Below are positions 33,578-42,605 of a stretch of DNA of 51,960 bases, in pieces. The stretch spans positions 1 through 51,960 of the forward strand of contig JAGRJD010000012.1 of assembly GCA_020442915.1 (NCBI GenBank), given 5' to 3'. Each line of letters opens with the position of its first letter. Position 1 is the stretch's first letter. The notes under the pieces are model-generated. The model was not told where the DNA came from and did no database searches. It saw only the letters and a list, made by a program, of their open reading frames with translations. Source of the stretch: Thiothrix sp. GTDB taxonomy: Bacteria > Pseudomonadota > Gammaproteobacteria > Thiotrichales > Thiotrichaceae. The translations under genes were made by a program, and so were the position numbers.

Positions 33578-33605
33578 CCCGGTCCTGACGGTCCGGGTTT
33601 TTTTT
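33578..33605 (+). terminator. Intrinsic terminator
   Basis: CCCGGTCC pairs with GGTCCGGG (one T-T mismatch) round a four-base loop, followed by eight T residues (33598-33605). It lies about 80 bases past the sulfur-globule-like stop and 40 bases before the end of pyrD, which is transcribed toward it. Confidence 0.85.
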
Positions 33606-33645
33606 GCTTTGGGTGCGAGTACACCACCGAAAGCCGGGCAGGGCG

Positions 33646-34665
33646 TCAGCGAAGTGCCTGCACACACGCCCGCACCAGTCCCGGCCCCTGATACACCAGC
33701 CCACTGTAAAGTTGCACCAGACTGGCCCCGGCGTCCAGCTTGTCCCGTGCATCCTGGGCGTTCAGGATGCCACCTACCCCGATAATGGGAATGGCGTTTC
33801 CCAGTTCCGCATGAAAGGCACGGATGATGGCGGTGGCACGGGTGGTCAGCGGCTGGCCGCTCAGCCCGCCCTGTTCCTGGCCATGGGAGAGGTGGGCAAC
33901 CGCTGTTTTGTCCAGGGTGGTGTTGGTGGCAATCAGGCCGTCGATTCCGGTTTCCAGCAGGACCTGTGCCATGCCGGCGATGTCATGGCTTTCCAGATCG
34001 GGAGCGACCTTCACCGCCAGTGGCACATAACGGCCCTGCCGGTCGGTGAGCCGTGCCTGCTCCTGCTTCAGGGCCGTGAGCAGTGCCCGCAGTTCCTCGC
34101 CATATTGCAGGTCGCGCAATCCCGGTGTGTTGGGTGAGGAGATGTTGAGGGTGATATAGCTGGCGTGGGTGTAAACCCGTTGCAGCCCGGCCACATAGTC
34201 ATCGGCGGCACGGGCCACGGGGGTGTCGAAATTCTTGCCGATATTGATGCCCAGAATCCCCCGGTGATCACGCTGAAAGCGGGCTTTTTCCAGCTGGCCG
34301 AGCAGGTAATCCAGCCCGTGGTTGTTGAAGCCCATGCGATTGATGATTGCCTGTGCTTCCGGCAGGCGGAACAGGCGCGGTACCGGGTTGCCGGGTTGCG
34401 GGCGCGGGGTGATGGTGCCGATTTCAACAAAGCCGAAGCCCAGCGTTGCCAGGGCATCGATGTATTCACCGTTCTTGTCCAGCCCGGCTGCCAGTCCGAC
34501 TGGATTGGGGAACTCAAGCCCCATGACTGTCACCGGTTTTCCCGGCAGGGCCTGCGGCTTCCCGGTCAGACCCAGTTTATGGCTCAGTTTCAGGGCCTGC
34601 AGGCTGAGGTGGTGGGAGGATTCAGCCGGGAGGCTGAACAGAAGCGGGCGCAGCAGCTGGTACAC
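33646..34665 (-). CDS. pyrD: Dihydroorotate dehydrogenase (quinone), class 2
   Basis: 339 residues from a GTG at 34663-34665. Membrane-associated flavoenzyme that oxidises dihydroorotate to orotate in pyrimidine synthesis and passes electrons to quinone. The N-terminal helix region is YQLLRPLLFSLPAESSHHLS, and motifs GLEFPNPVGLAAGLDKNGE, NRMGFNNHG, INIGKNFDTP, NISSPNTPGLR with the catalytic Ser, and GVGGI with the FMN site match class 2. E. coli PyrD aligns from this GTG; the frame is open about 80 codons further upstream but that part is not PyrD-like. The start abuts the T tract of a terminator-like hairpin (34666-34694), whose 3' arm contains GGGG at ribosome-site distance. Confidence 0.85.
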   Translation of the reverse strand: MYQLLRPLLFSLPAESSHHLSLQALKLSHKLGLTGKPQALPGKPVTVMGLEFPNPVGLAAGLDKNGEYIDALATLGFGFVEIGTITPRPQPGNPVPRLFRLPEAQAIINRMGFNNHGLDYLLGQLEKARFQRDHRGILGINIGKNFDTPVARAADDYVAGLQRVYTHASYITLNISSPNTPGLRDLQYGEELRALLTALKQEQARLTDRQGRYVPLAVKVAPDLESHDIAGMAQVLLETGIDGLIATNTTLDKTAVAHLSHGQEQGGLSGQPLTTRATAIIRAFHAELGNAIPIIGVGGILNAQDARDKLDAGASLVQLYSGLVYQGPGLVRACVQALR

Positions 34666-34694
34666 AAAAAATCCCCGTCGCAAAAGACGGGGAT
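34666..34694 (-). promoter_or_regulatory. Terminator-like hairpin immediately before the pyrD start
   Basis: On the minus strand ATCCCCGTC and GACGGGGAT form a perfect nine-base-pair stem with a six-base loop, followed by six T residues that run into the GTG start codon. It lies 57 bases after the htpX stop, so it can serve as the htpX terminator. The GGGGA in its 3' arm is the only candidate ribosome site for pyrD, so folding would hide it. A TTGTTG and CATCAT pair with 17-base spacing just upstream could be the pyrD promoter. E. coli pyrC and pyrD also use a leader hairpin over the ribosome site. Confidence 0.6.
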
Positions 34695-34750
34695 GATGCC
34701 AAAACTTGGGGGCTGCAACAACCGAGTCCGGTTTCTGAAGGATCAGGTTC

Positions 34751-35626
34751 TCAGTATTTCTGGGCTTCCAGGGCTGCAATGCGCGCTTCCAGCGGCGGAT
34801 GGGTGCTGAAGAGTTTACCGATACCACCGGAAATACCAAATGCGGCCATCTCACCCGGGAGATCCGGTGCGGGACCGGCTCCCTGCAGGCGTCGCAGGGC
34901 GGCAATCATTTTCTGGCGTCCGGCCAGATTGGCACCGGCCTTGTCGGCATGAAACTCCCGGTAGCGTGAGAACCACATCACGACCATGGTAGCCAGGAAA
35001 CCCAGGAAGATTTCCGCGACAATGGAGCCTAGGAAGTAGCCAATACCAACGCCGCCACCTTCGTCATCATTGCCCCGGAAGAAGTTGTCGACCGCCATGC
35101 CGATGAGCCGGGCGAAGATAATGACAAAGGTATTCAACACCCCCTGCAGCAGGCTTTGAGTCACCATGTCGCCATTGGCCACATGTCCGATCTCGTGCCC
35201 GAGGACCGCTTCGACTTCATCCGGGGTCATGTTCTGCAGCAGGCCACTGCTGACAGCCACCAGGGCATTGTTGCGGTTGGCACCGGTAGCAAAGGCATTC
35301 GGATCCGGTGAATGGAAAATACCCACTTCCGGCATGCCGATGCCGCTTTTCTCGGCCTGACGCCGTACTGTATCTACCAGCCAGCGCTCCTGCTGACTGT
35401 TTGGGGATTCAATGATCTGCACTCCCATGCTGCGCTTGGCCATCCATTTGGACATGAACAGGCTGATGAACGAGCCGCCAAAACCAAAGATCAGGGCCAT
35501 GATGGCAATACCGGTGAAGTTACCGGACAGCTGGATGCCGAATACAGCCTGGATGATGTTCCAGGTAACAAACAGGACTGCCACAACCGCAAAGTTGGTC
35601 AGCGCCAGTAACAATATGCGTTTCAT
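34751..35626 (-). CDS. htpX: Membrane zinc metalloprotease HtpX
   Basis: 291 residues. Heat-shock-linked inner-membrane protease of family M48 that degrades misfolded membrane proteins together with FtsH. Two N-terminal membrane helices (about 5-25 and 37-57), the zinc motif HEIGH (144-148), the third ligand Glu further on, and two more helices around residues 155-220. SPDPNAFATGANRNNALVAVS and the C-terminal FSTHPPLEARIAAL are family features. AAGGAG lies before the ATG. parC follows upstream on the same strand with no close link, and the hairpin before pyrD lies downstream. Confidence 0.95.
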   Translation of the reverse strand: MKRILLLALTNFAVVAVLFVTWNIIQAVFGIQLSGNFTGIAIMALIFGFGGSFISLFMSKWMAKRSMGVQIIESPNSQQERWLVDTVRRQAEKSGIGMPEVGIFHSPDPNAFATGANRNNALVAVSSGLLQNMTPDEVEAVLGHEIGHVANGDMVTQSLLQGVLNTFVIIFARLIGMAVDNFFRGNDDEGGGVGIGYFLGSIVAEIFLGFLATMVVMWFSRYREFHADKAGANLAGRQKMIAALRRLQGAGPAPDLPGEMAAFGISGGIGKLFSTHPPLEARIAALEAQKY

Positions 35627-35724
35627 CGATTCTCCTTGTCCTCAATATGCTCGCTGGTGTTGTAACTTCCCCCAATTATCGGGACAGATCAAGGTTTTTC
35701 AAGTTCCCATGACTGGTGTTGCCC

Positions 35725-37980
35725 CTAATCCTGACCGGGGTTGAGCACTTCCAGACGGGTGACGTTCTGGTAGCCTTTGGGCAGGCTTTTTCCACGGCGC
35801 CCACGTTCGCCCTGATACGCGTCCAGCTCTGCCGGTTTCATGAGCTTGTAACGGCCACCGGCCTGCAGTTTCAGGCTGGCGCCCGCCGGCAGCATGGCGA
35901 TGAACTGCAGGATTTCCGGCGGACTCAGGTCCGACCCGCCTTTTTCCTGCCTGAGGCTGATGAGTTTGTTGCCTTTGCCCTTGGGCAGTACCGGCAGCTC
36001 GTCGAGCCGGATCACCAGCAGGAAGCCGCTGGAGGACACCAGTGCCAGCCGGTCGGTTTCCGGCTGGCTGACCGGCTCCGGTGCCAGCAGTCCGGCGGTA
36101 TTGCCCAGCGTGACCAGCACCTTGCCGGCCTTGACCTTGCTGTACATGTCGACCAGCTGGCACACGAAACCATAACCGGCATCGGATGCCAGCACATAGC
36201 GGCTGTCATCCTGGCCCGTGAGCAGGTACTGGAAGGTGGCCTGCGCCGGCGGAGCCAGCCGTCCGGTCAGGGGTTCTCCCTGGCCACGGGCCGAGGGCAG
36301 GGTGTGGGCCGGCAGGGCATAGCTGCGTCCACTGCTGTCCAGAATCACCACCGGCTGGTTCGAACGTCCGTGCACAGCGGCCTGAAAGGCATCCCCCTGT
36401 TTGTAGCTGAGCGTGGTGGCGTCGATATCATGGCCCTTGGCAGCCCGGATCCAGCCCATGCGTGACAGCACCACCGTGACCGGTTCGGACGGGGCCATGG
36501 CGGTTTCATCCAGTGCCTGGGCGGCCTGACGGATTTTCAGGGGCGAGCGGCGCTCATCGCCATAAAGCCGGGCATCTTCCAGCAGCTCGCTGCGGATCAG
36601 CCGGGTCAGGGCCTTGTCCGAGCCCAGCAGCCTGTTCAGGTGCTGGCGTTCCTTTTCCAGTTCATCCTGTTCACCGCGCAGCTTCATTTCTTCCAGCCGT
36701 GCCAGCTGACGCAGGCGGGTGTCGAGAATGTAGTCAGCCTGTATTTCCGTCAATGCAAAACGCTGCATCAGCACCGCACGGGGCTGGTCTTCGGTGCGGA
36801 TGGTGCGGATCACCTCATCAATATTCAGGTAGGCAATCAGCAGGCCGGCCAGCAGGTGCAGGCGTTTTTCCACCTTGTCCAGCCGCCATTCCAGCCGCCG
36901 GCGCACGGTCTGACGCCGGAAGCCCAGCCATTCGACCAGCAGGCTGCGCAGGTCCTTGACCTGGGGATTGCCGTTCATGCCGATCATGTTCATGTTGACG
37001 CGGTAGCTGCGCTCCAGATCGGTGGTGGCGAACAGGTGCGACATGAGCTGCCCGACATCCACGCGACTGGAGCGCGGGGAAATGACCAGCCGGGTCGGCT
37101 GTTCGTGATCGGATTCGTCCCGCAGGTCATCCACCAGTGGCAGTTTTTTGGCCTGCATCTGGGCGGCGATCTGTTCCAGTATCCGGCTGCCGGAGACCTG
37201 ATAGGGAAGGGCGGAAATGACAATGTCACCGTCTTCGACTTCCCAGCGGGCACGCAGCTTGAGGGAGCCGTTACCCTTTTCATACAGCTGCACCAGCTCC
37301 TGCGGAGCGGTGATGATTTCGGCTTCGGTAGGAAAATCCGGACCCGGAATGTGGGCGCAGAGTTCGGCCACGGTCGCCTGCGGATGATCCAGCAGGTGCA
37401 CGCAGGCATTCACCACTTCACGCAGGTTATGGGGGGGAATGTCGGTGGACATGCCGACAGCGATGCCGGTGCTGCCGTTCAGCAGTACATTGGGCAGCCG
37501 GGCTGGCAGTAGGGTGGGTTCTTCCAGGGTGCCGTCAAAATTGGGCTGCCAGTCTGCCGTACCCTGGCCCAGCTCCTGCAGCAGCACTCTGGCATACGGG
37601 GTCAGGCGTGACTCGGTATAGCGCATGGCGGCAAAGGATTTGGGGTCATCCTGAGAACCCCAGTTGCCCTGGCCATCCACCAGCGGGTAGCGGTAGGAGA
37701 ACGGCTGGGCCATCAGCACCATGGCTTCATAGCAGGCGGAATCCCCGTGCGGGTGGAACTTGCCGAGGACATCCCCGACCGTGCGTGCCGATTTCTTGTG
37801 TTTGGAACCGGCGGACAGGCCCAGCTCCGACATGGCGTAGACAATGCGGCGCTGCACGGGTTTGAGGCCGTCGCCGACATGGGGCAGGGCGCGGTCCAGA
37901 ATCACGTACATGGAATAGTCAAGGTACGCCCGTTCGGTATATTCCTGCAGGGGCAGGGTTTCTACGCCGTCAAAATTCAT
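35725..37980 (-). CDS. parC: DNA topoisomerase IV subunit A
   Basis: 751 residues, normal length. Decatenates replicated chromosomes as a ParC2ParE2 tetramer. Catalytic Tyr121 lies in [12 protein letters not shown]. The quinolone-resistance region [13 protein letters not shown] keeps Ser and Glu at the positions equivalent to E. coli Ser80 and Glu84, so no classic resistance change is present. The GyrA-like DNA-gate domain and the C-terminal beta-propeller-like domain (from about residue 500) are both complete. parE is not adjacent on either side. About 100 bases of non-coding sequence separate it from htpX. Confidence 0.95.
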   Translation of the reverse strand: MNFDGVETLPLQEYTERAYLDYSMYVILDRALPHVGDGLKPVQRRIVYAMSELGLSAGSKHKKSARTVGDVLGKFHPHGDSACYEAMVLMAQPFSYRYPLVDGQGNWGSQDDPKSFAAMRYTESRLTPYARVLLQELGQGTADWQPNFDGTLEEPTLLPARLPNVLLNGSTGIAVGMSTDIPPHNLREVVNACVHLLDHPQATVAELCAHIPGPDFPTEAEIITAPQELVQLYEKGNGSLKLRARWEVEDGDIVISALPYQVSGSRILEQIAAQMQAKKLPLVDDLRDESDHEQPTRLVISPRSSRVDVGQLMSHLFATTDLERSYRVNMNMIGMNGNPQVKDLRSLLVEWLGFRRQTVRRRLEWRLDKVEKRLHLLAGLLIAYLNIDEVIRTIRTEDQPRAVLMQRFALTEIQADYILDTRLRQLARLEEMKLRGEQDELEKERQHLNRLLGSDKALTRLIRSELLEDARLYGDERRSPLKIRQAAQALDETAMAPSEPVTVVLSRMGWIRAAKGHDIDATTLSYKQGDAFQAAVHGRSNQPVVILDSSGRSYALPAHTLPSARGQGEPLTGRLAPPAQATFQYLLTGQDDSRYVLASDAGYGFVCQLVDMYSKVKAGKVLVTLGNTAGLLAPEPVSQPETDRLALVSSSGFLLVIRLDELPVLPKGKGNKLISLRQEKGGSDLSPPEILQFIAMLPAGASLKLQAGGRYKLMKPAELDAYQGERGRRGKSLPKGYQNVTRLEVLNPGQD

Positions 37981-38100
37981 AAGTGCTCTGGCCGTAAAAG
38001 GTCGGGAGCAGGATTATAGACCAGCAGTACTCGGGCGTGTCAAAAACGCCGTCAGCGTGCAGCATTTCCCGGCAGGCAGCGCCATAAGCACCAGTGGCAT

Positions 38101-38277
38101 TCAGCTCGTCAGCCAGTGGCAGGCGTAGGGCCTGATGCGCAGCTCCGCATCCTCGACAATCAGCATCGGCTCCAGCAGCAGGTCACGCCACTGCGCTTCG
38201 TCCGGACCCAGCAGGGCGGTGAGGCTGCTTTTGTGCAGGCGCCGGAAGGTTTTGGTGAAATTGAACAGGTTCGGCAT
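38101..38277 (-). CDS. Small unrecognised gene, possibly frameshifted
   Basis: 58 codons from an ATG at 38275-38277, reading MPNLFNFTKTFRRLHKSSLT, then LLEPMLIVEDAELRIRPYAC. Codon third positions are strongly GC, as in real genes here, but no ribosome site precedes this ATG. A better start with GAGG lies at 38343-38345 in another frame, encoding a Pro/Ala-rich lead (MPDTAPITPTAP...); a one-base shift near 38278-38290, beside a G-rich run, would join the two into about 80 codons. No family recognised. The rest of 37981-38535 shows no gene; it should hold the parC and DUF1445 promoters. Confidence 0.35.
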   Translation of the reverse strand: MPNLFNFTKTFRRLHKSSLTALLGPDEAQWRDLLLEPMLIVEDAELRIRPYACHWLTS

Positions 38278-38535
38278 CCAGGGCGGCGGGCAGGGGTTGT
38301 GTCTGTGGAGCTGTAGGGGTGATCGGCGCGGTATCAGGCATGGCGGTCCCTCGTAGGCAGGCGGCAAAGGCACATTATAGCCCGCATTCAGGAAGGTGAC
38401 AGCAGGCCCATGCGGCAGGCCTGCATCACAGGAAACGAAACCCGGCAGCGGGCCGGCTCCGGGGCAAGTCAGCGGTTGCAGTCCGGGGCCATTGCGGTAA
38501 ACTGACTGCTTGTTCCACCCGCCCGTTTCAAGACC

Positions 38536-39321
38536 ATGAATACGACCCTGACACCCGCCGCCCTGCGCCAGCGTATCCGCTCCGGTGAATTTACCGCCAA
38601 CACCTCGGGCTACTGCCCCGGTTTTGTCCAGTGCAACATGACCATTCTGCCCAAGGCCTGGGCAGGCGAGTTTCTGCAGTTCTGCCAGCTCAACCCCAGA
38701 CCCTGCCCGGTGCTGGGCATGGCTGAAGCGGGCAGTCCCGCGATCCCGTCTCTGGCGGCAGACCTGGATGTGCGTACCGACATTCCGCGTTACCGGGTAT
38801 TTGAGGAGGGCCGCTTCCGGGCCGAAGTGACGGATATTCGCGAGCTGTGGCAGGATGATTTCGTCACTTTCATGCTCGGCTGTTCGTTTTCGTTCGAGGA
38901 GGCGCTGCAGGCGGACGGATTGGAAATTCGCAATGTGACGGAAAAGCGCAACGTACCCATGTACCGCACCCATATCGACTGCACACCGGCAGGCCGCTTC
39001 CGGGGGCAGATGGTGGTGAGCATGCGTCCGTTCCGGGCGGCGGATGCCATCCGTGCCATCCAGATATGCACCCGCTTTCCGGCCGTGCACGGGGCACCGG
39101 TACACCTGGGCGATCCGGCGCAGATCGGCATTGCGGCTCTGGATCAACCGGATTACGGCGAGGCCGTCACTGTGCGGGAGGGAGAGATTCCGCTGTTCTG
39201 GGCCTGCGGGGTCACCCCTCAGGTGGCGATTGAGCAGGCCCGTCCCCCCATCTGCATCACCCACAGTCCCGGCTGCATGCTGGTGACGGATATTCCCAAC
39301 AGCCGGCTGGCCGTGATGTAA
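38536..39321 (+). CDS. DUF1445 putative hydro-lyase (D-glutamate cyclase family, YcsI-like)
   Basis: 261 residues, standard size. Family features are [90 protein letters not shown] and [13 protein letters not shown]. Bacterial members are called YcsI or UPF0317. The animal enzyme DGLUCY, which turns D-glutamate into 5-oxo-D-proline, is a fusion of this domain with a DUF4392 domain. Here the separate DUF4392 gene is the fifth gene of the same operon, so the two products probably work together. Start of the pxp operon; pxpA follows after 44 bases. Confidence 0.9.
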   Translation: MNTTLTPAALRQRIRSGEFTANTSGYCPGFVQCNMTILPKAWAGEFLQFCQLNPRPCPVLGMAEAGSPAIPSLAADLDVRTDIPRYRVFEEGRFRAEVTDIRELWQDDFVTFMLGCSFSFEEALQADGLEIRNVTEKRNVPMYRTHIDCTPAGRFRGQMVVSMRPFRAADAIRAIQICTRFPAVHGAPVHLGDPAQIGIAALDQPDYGEAVTVREGEIPLFWACGVTPQVAIEQARPPICITHSPGCMLVTDIPNSRLAVM

Positions 39322-39365
39322 AAAAGCCGGCCATTCCAACCCGACCATCAAGAGAGGAGAGTGAC

Positions 39366-40100
39366 ATGTCATTACGGCTTAACTGCGACTTGGGCGAGAG
39401 TTTCGGGGCCTGGACGATGGGGCTGGATGCCGAGGTCATGCCCCATATTGATCAGGCCAATGTCGCCTGTGGTTTTCATGCCGGCGACCCGCTGGTCATG
39501 CAGCGCACCCTGGTGCTGGCCAAAGCCCATGGCGTCACTGTGGGTGCCCATCCGGGCTATCCCGATCGGGTCGGTTTCGGGCGCCGCTCCCTGAAGTGCA
39601 GCCGGGCGGAAATCATCGCCATGGTGCAATACCAGACGGCGGCTCTGGATGGCATGGCCCGAACCCTGGGGCTGCAGATGGCGTATGTGAAGCCGCATGG
39701 TGCGCTTTACAACGACATGATGGCCAGTACCGAGGTGCGGTTGGCGGTGATGGAGGCCGTGGCCGGGTACCCTTCCCGTCCCGAGCTGATGCTGCAGGCC
39801 ACCCCGGATGCCGTACAGCACCGTGAGGAGGCCGCCGGTTTCGGGCTGGCCCTGCAGTTTGAGGCGTTTGCCGACCGCTGTTATGACGATGACGGACGTC
39901 TGCTGGCCCGGACCCGCCCCGGCGCGGTGCATACGCGTGAAAAGATGCTGGCCCAGGTGCACCAGCTGCAGCAAAGCGGCAGCGTCACCACGGTCAGCGG
40001 CAGCACTCTGGCCGTGCAGGCGGATACCCTGTGTGTACACGGCGACAACCTGGAGGGGGTGCGGGCCATTACCGACATCCGGGCGCTGCTGCAATCATGA
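39366..40100 (+). CDS. pxpA: 5-oxoprolinase subunit A (LamB/YcsF)
   Basis: 244 residues. Part of the three-subunit ATP-dependent 5-oxoprolinase that opens 5-oxoproline to L-glutamate. Motifs are LNCDLGESFGAW, IDQANVACGFHAGDP, TVGAHPGYPDRVGFGRR, YVKPHGALYNDM, FADRCYDDDGRL and VHGD near the end, giving the metal-binding Asp/His set of the family. AGAGGAG precedes the ATG. Its stop overlaps the pxpB start (ATGA), so translation is coupled. Confidence 0.95.
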   Translation: MSLRLNCDLGESFGAWTMGLDAEVMPHIDQANVACGFHAGDPLVMQRTLVLAKAHGVTVGAHPGYPDRVGFGRRSLKCSRAEIIAMVQYQTAALDGMARTLGLQMAYVKPHGALYNDMMASTEVRLAVMEAVAGYPSRPELMLQATPDAVQHREEAAGFGLALQFEAFADRCYDDDGRLLARTRPGAVHTREKMLAQVHQLQQSGSVTTVSGSTLAVQADTLCVHGDNLEGVRAITDIRALLQS

Positions 40101-40795
40101 TGCTGCGCATTGAGGGGGCCGGTGAAAATGCCCTGATGGTGTATTTCGGCGCGGAAACCAGTCCGGCCCTGTCGGCACAGGTGCAGCAGGCAGCCCGGCT
40201 GATGGAGGCGCTGCTCGGTCCGCACCTGGTGGATATGGTGCCTTCCTATGCCTCGCTGCTGGTGATTTTTGATGGCTTCAGCTGTGATCACCTGCAGGTG
40301 CGCCGGCTGATCCGCACCACGCTGGAGCCGGCATTGACACAGCCGGAGACGCAGGCACATGCCTGCAGCCGGGTGGTGGAACTGCCGGTCTGGTACGGTA
40401 CGGAGGCCGGCCCGGACCTGGAAGCCCTGAGTGTGCGGGCCGGCCTCACGCCCGAGGCGGTCATCGACATTCACCAGTCCGGCGAGTACCGGGTTTATGC
40501 CATCGGTTTTGCGCCCGGATTTGCCTATCTGGGGCAGGTGGATGAGCGCATTGCTGCGCCCCGCCTCGCCACGCCCCGCCTCAAGGTGCCACGGGGAGCC
40601 GTTGCCATTGCCGATCGCCAGACTGCTGTCTATCCCGCCGTGTCGCCAGGGGGCTGGAACCTGATCGGCCTGTGCCCCACACGCATGTTCAATCCGGATC
40701 AGGAGCCGGTCATGCCGGTGAGTGTCGGTGACGTGGTGCGGTTTCATGCCATCAGCCGGGACGAGTTTCTGGCACGGGGAGGGGAGTTGCCATGA
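40097..40795 (+). CDS. pxpB: 5-oxoprolinase subunit B (KipI-like)
   Basis: 232 residues. The B subunit, with the KipI/PxpB fold that handles phosphorylation in the 5-oxoprolinase complex. The signature FAPGFAYLGQVDERIAAPR, followed by PRGAVAIADRQTAVYP and SPGGWNLIG, is clear, and VPSYASLLVIFD lies in the N-terminal half. The ATG at 40097 overlaps the pxpA stop, and another ATG follows directly at 40100. It overlaps pxpC by four bases at the other end. Confidence 0.95.
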   Translation: MMLRIEGAGENALMVYFGAETSPALSAQVQQAARLMEALLGPHLVDMVPSYASLLVIFDGFSCDHLQVRRLIRTTLEPALTQPETQAHACSRVVELPVWYGTEAGPDLEALSVRAGLTPEAVIDIHQSGEYRVYAIGFAPGFAYLGQVDERIAAPRLATPRLKVPRGAVAIADRQTAVYPAVSPGGWNLIGLCPTRMFNPDQEPVMPVSVGDVVRFHAISRDEFLARGGELP

Positions 40796-41742
40796 GCCTG
40801 AATGTTGTCCAGCCGGGTATGTTGACCCTGCTGACCGATGCCGGACGGCTGGGGCAGCACCGGATCGGCCTGACCACCGGCGGCCCCATGGACCGGCAGG
40901 CTTTCCTGTGGGCCAACCGCCTGTGTGGCAATGACCTGAATGCCACGGCACTGGAAGTGAGTATCGGCGGACTGGTGCTGGAAGCCGGAGTGGATACCAC
41001 GCTGGCAGTGACCGGGGCGGACCTGCCGCTGTCCATCAACCGCCGGTCGGCAGAACGCTGGCGTACCCACCAGATTCGGGCCGGCGACCGTATTGAACTG
41101 GGTTTTGCGCGTCGGGGCCTGCGGGCCTGTCTGGCAGTGGCGGGGGGCTTTGCGGTTCCACCGTGTTTCGGCAGCACTGCCACTGTGGTGCGCGAAGGCA
41201 TCGGGGGGCTGGACGGGCAGGGCAGCGCCCTCAAGGCCGGCGACCAGCTGCCCTGCCAGGCGCATCCACAGCATCCGCAGTGGCAGCTGCCGGAAGCCGC
41301 CCGCCCCGAATACGGGCAGGCTGTGACCGTGCGGGTGATTCCGGGCTACCAGCAGGCTGCCTTCGATCCGGTGCAGCAGGCCGTATTTTTCAGCAGCCCC
41401 TATACGGTGAGCAAGCACTGTGACCGCATGGGCTACCGGCTGGAAGGCGCGGCGGTACAGTCGGAACTGCGGGGCATGCTCTCGGAAGGCATCTGCCTCG
41501 GGGCGATCCAGATTCCGGCGGATGGCCAGCCGATCGTACTGCTGCAGGACCGTCAGACCATCGGTGGTTATCCCAAGATCGGTGCAGCGCTGTCGCTGGA
41601 CCTGGATGCCCTGACCCAGCTGGCTCCGGGCGGGCAGGTGCGCTTTGCCGCCATTTCCATGGCCGAAGCCCACAATGCCCTGCTGCTGGCCCGCTGCCGT
41701 TTCCAGGCCATAGCCCTGCAAGCACCGGCACCAGGAGGATGA
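40792..41742 (+). CDS. pxpC: 5-oxoprolinase subunit C (biotin-dependent-carboxyltransferase-like, KipA-like)
   Basis: 316 residues. The C subunit of 5-oxoprolinase: LTDAGRLGQHRIGLTTGGPM at the N-terminus, then ANRLCGNDLNATALEVSIGG, a central SKHCDRMGYRLEG, and the closing LQDRQTIGGYPKIG. Together with PxpA and PxpB it completes the ATP-dependent opening of 5-oxoproline. The gene overlaps pxpB (ATGA) at its start and ends at the DUF4392 gene, whose possible first ATG overlaps its stop. Confidence 0.95.
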   Translation: MSLNVVQPGMLTLLTDAGRLGQHRIGLTTGGPMDRQAFLWANRLCGNDLNATALEVSIGGLVLEAGVDTTLAVTGADLPLSINRRSAERWRTHQIRAGDRIELGFARRGLRACLAVAGGFAVPPCFGSTATVVREGIGGLDGQGSALKAGDQLPCQAHPQHPQWQLPEAARPEYGQAVTVRVIPGYQQAAFDPVQQAVFFSSPYTVSKHCDRMGYRLEGAAVQSELRGMLSEGICLGAIQIPADGQPIVLLQDRQTIGGYPKIGAALSLDLDALTQLAPGGQVRFAAISMAEAHNALLLARCRFQAIALQAPAPGG

Positions 41743-41750
41743 ACAGTATC

Positions 41751-42605
41751 ATGGCAGATTCACGCAAAATCCGGCAACAGCAGGTAACGCAACAGATTGA
41801 GGACCTGCTGGTGAGCCGTAACCTGCGCGGCATGAAGCAGGTGCAGGCGGTGTTGCAACCCGGCTATTTCCAGCGGGCCGCTGAAAAGCTGCATCAGTGC
41901 CGGGGGACCGTGCTGATCGGTACCGGCTTTCCGGTAGTGAACACCTTTGAAACCGATGGCCCGGTCGGGGCCATTGCCATGTACCAGACCTTCCGGTATC
42001 TGGGCCTGCGCCCGGTGATCGTGTGCGGTGATCCGCTGGCATCCGCACTGGGGCCGGATTTTGAGCTGCATACCCTGAGCGTGGGTGATCTTTCCAGCGG
42101 TCAGGCCGAAGCGCAGGCGGCACTGGCGCATTACCAGCCGGAACTGGTGATTTCCATCGAGCGGCCCGGCCTGTCTGCCGAAGGGCGTTACAACAACATG
42201 CGCGGTGAGGACATTTCCGCCCGCTGTGCCTGTTTTGACTATTTCCTGCGTGAGGCCGACTGTCCCACCATCGCCATTGGGGACGGGGGCAATGAAATCG
42301 GCATGGGCAATGTGCAGGCGGCCCTGAAAAGCCTCAACATCATTCCTTCCGTGACCGGTTGTGATGAGCTGCTGGTGGCGGATGTCTCCAACTGGGGGGC
42401 CTACGGACTGATTGCGCTGCTGGGTTACTGGCGCGGGGAGGACCTGCTGGCGCTGATCGACCCGCTCTCCCTGCTGAAATACACTTCCGGCAAGGGCAGT
42501 GTCGATGGGGTGACCCGTCAGAACACCCTGACCGAAGACAGCCTGGAAGTGGGGGCATCTGAACAGCTGATTGCCTCGCTGCGCCGCATCACCGGATTTC
42601 TGTGA
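41751..42605 (+). CDS. DUF4392 glutamate cyclase domain protein
   Basis: 284 residues. Matches the C-terminal domain of animal D-glutamate cyclase (DUF4392): FPVVNTFETDGPVGAIAMY, GLRPVIVCGDP, SIERPGLSAEGRYNNMRGED, AIGDGGNEIGMGNV and VTGCDELLVADVSNWGAYGL are the conserved stretches. AGGAGG lies directly before an ATG at 41739, too close to serve it, so I favour the ATG at 41751. With the DUF1445 gene at the head of the operon the pair would form the whole cyclase, feeding 5-oxoproline to PxpABC. The next gene overlaps it by GTGA. Confidence 0.9.
   Translation: MADSRKIRQQQVTQQIEDLLVSRNLRGMKQVQAVLQPGYFQRAAEKLHQCRGTVLIGTGFPVVNTFETDGPVGAIAMYQTFRYLGLRPVIVCGDPLASALGPDFELHTLSVGDLSSGQAEAQAALAHYQPELVISIERPGLSAEGRYNNMRGEDISARCACFDYFLREADCPTIAIGDGGNEIGMGNVQAALKSLNIIPSVTGCDELLVADVSNWGAYGLIALLGYWRGEDLLALIDPLSLLKYTSGKGSVDGVTRQNTLTEDSLEVGASEQLIASLRRITGFL

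Noticed and set aside
35725..37980. Quinolone-resistance change in ParC
   Set aside because: The Ser and Glu of the HGDSACYE segment are the susceptible residues.
38101..39372. A 423-codon open frame on the minus strand over the DUF1445 gene
   Set aside because: Plus-strand DUF1445 motifs are unmistakable; the long minus frame is a by-product of GC-rich codons. Only its last 58 codons, past the DUF1445 start, look coding.
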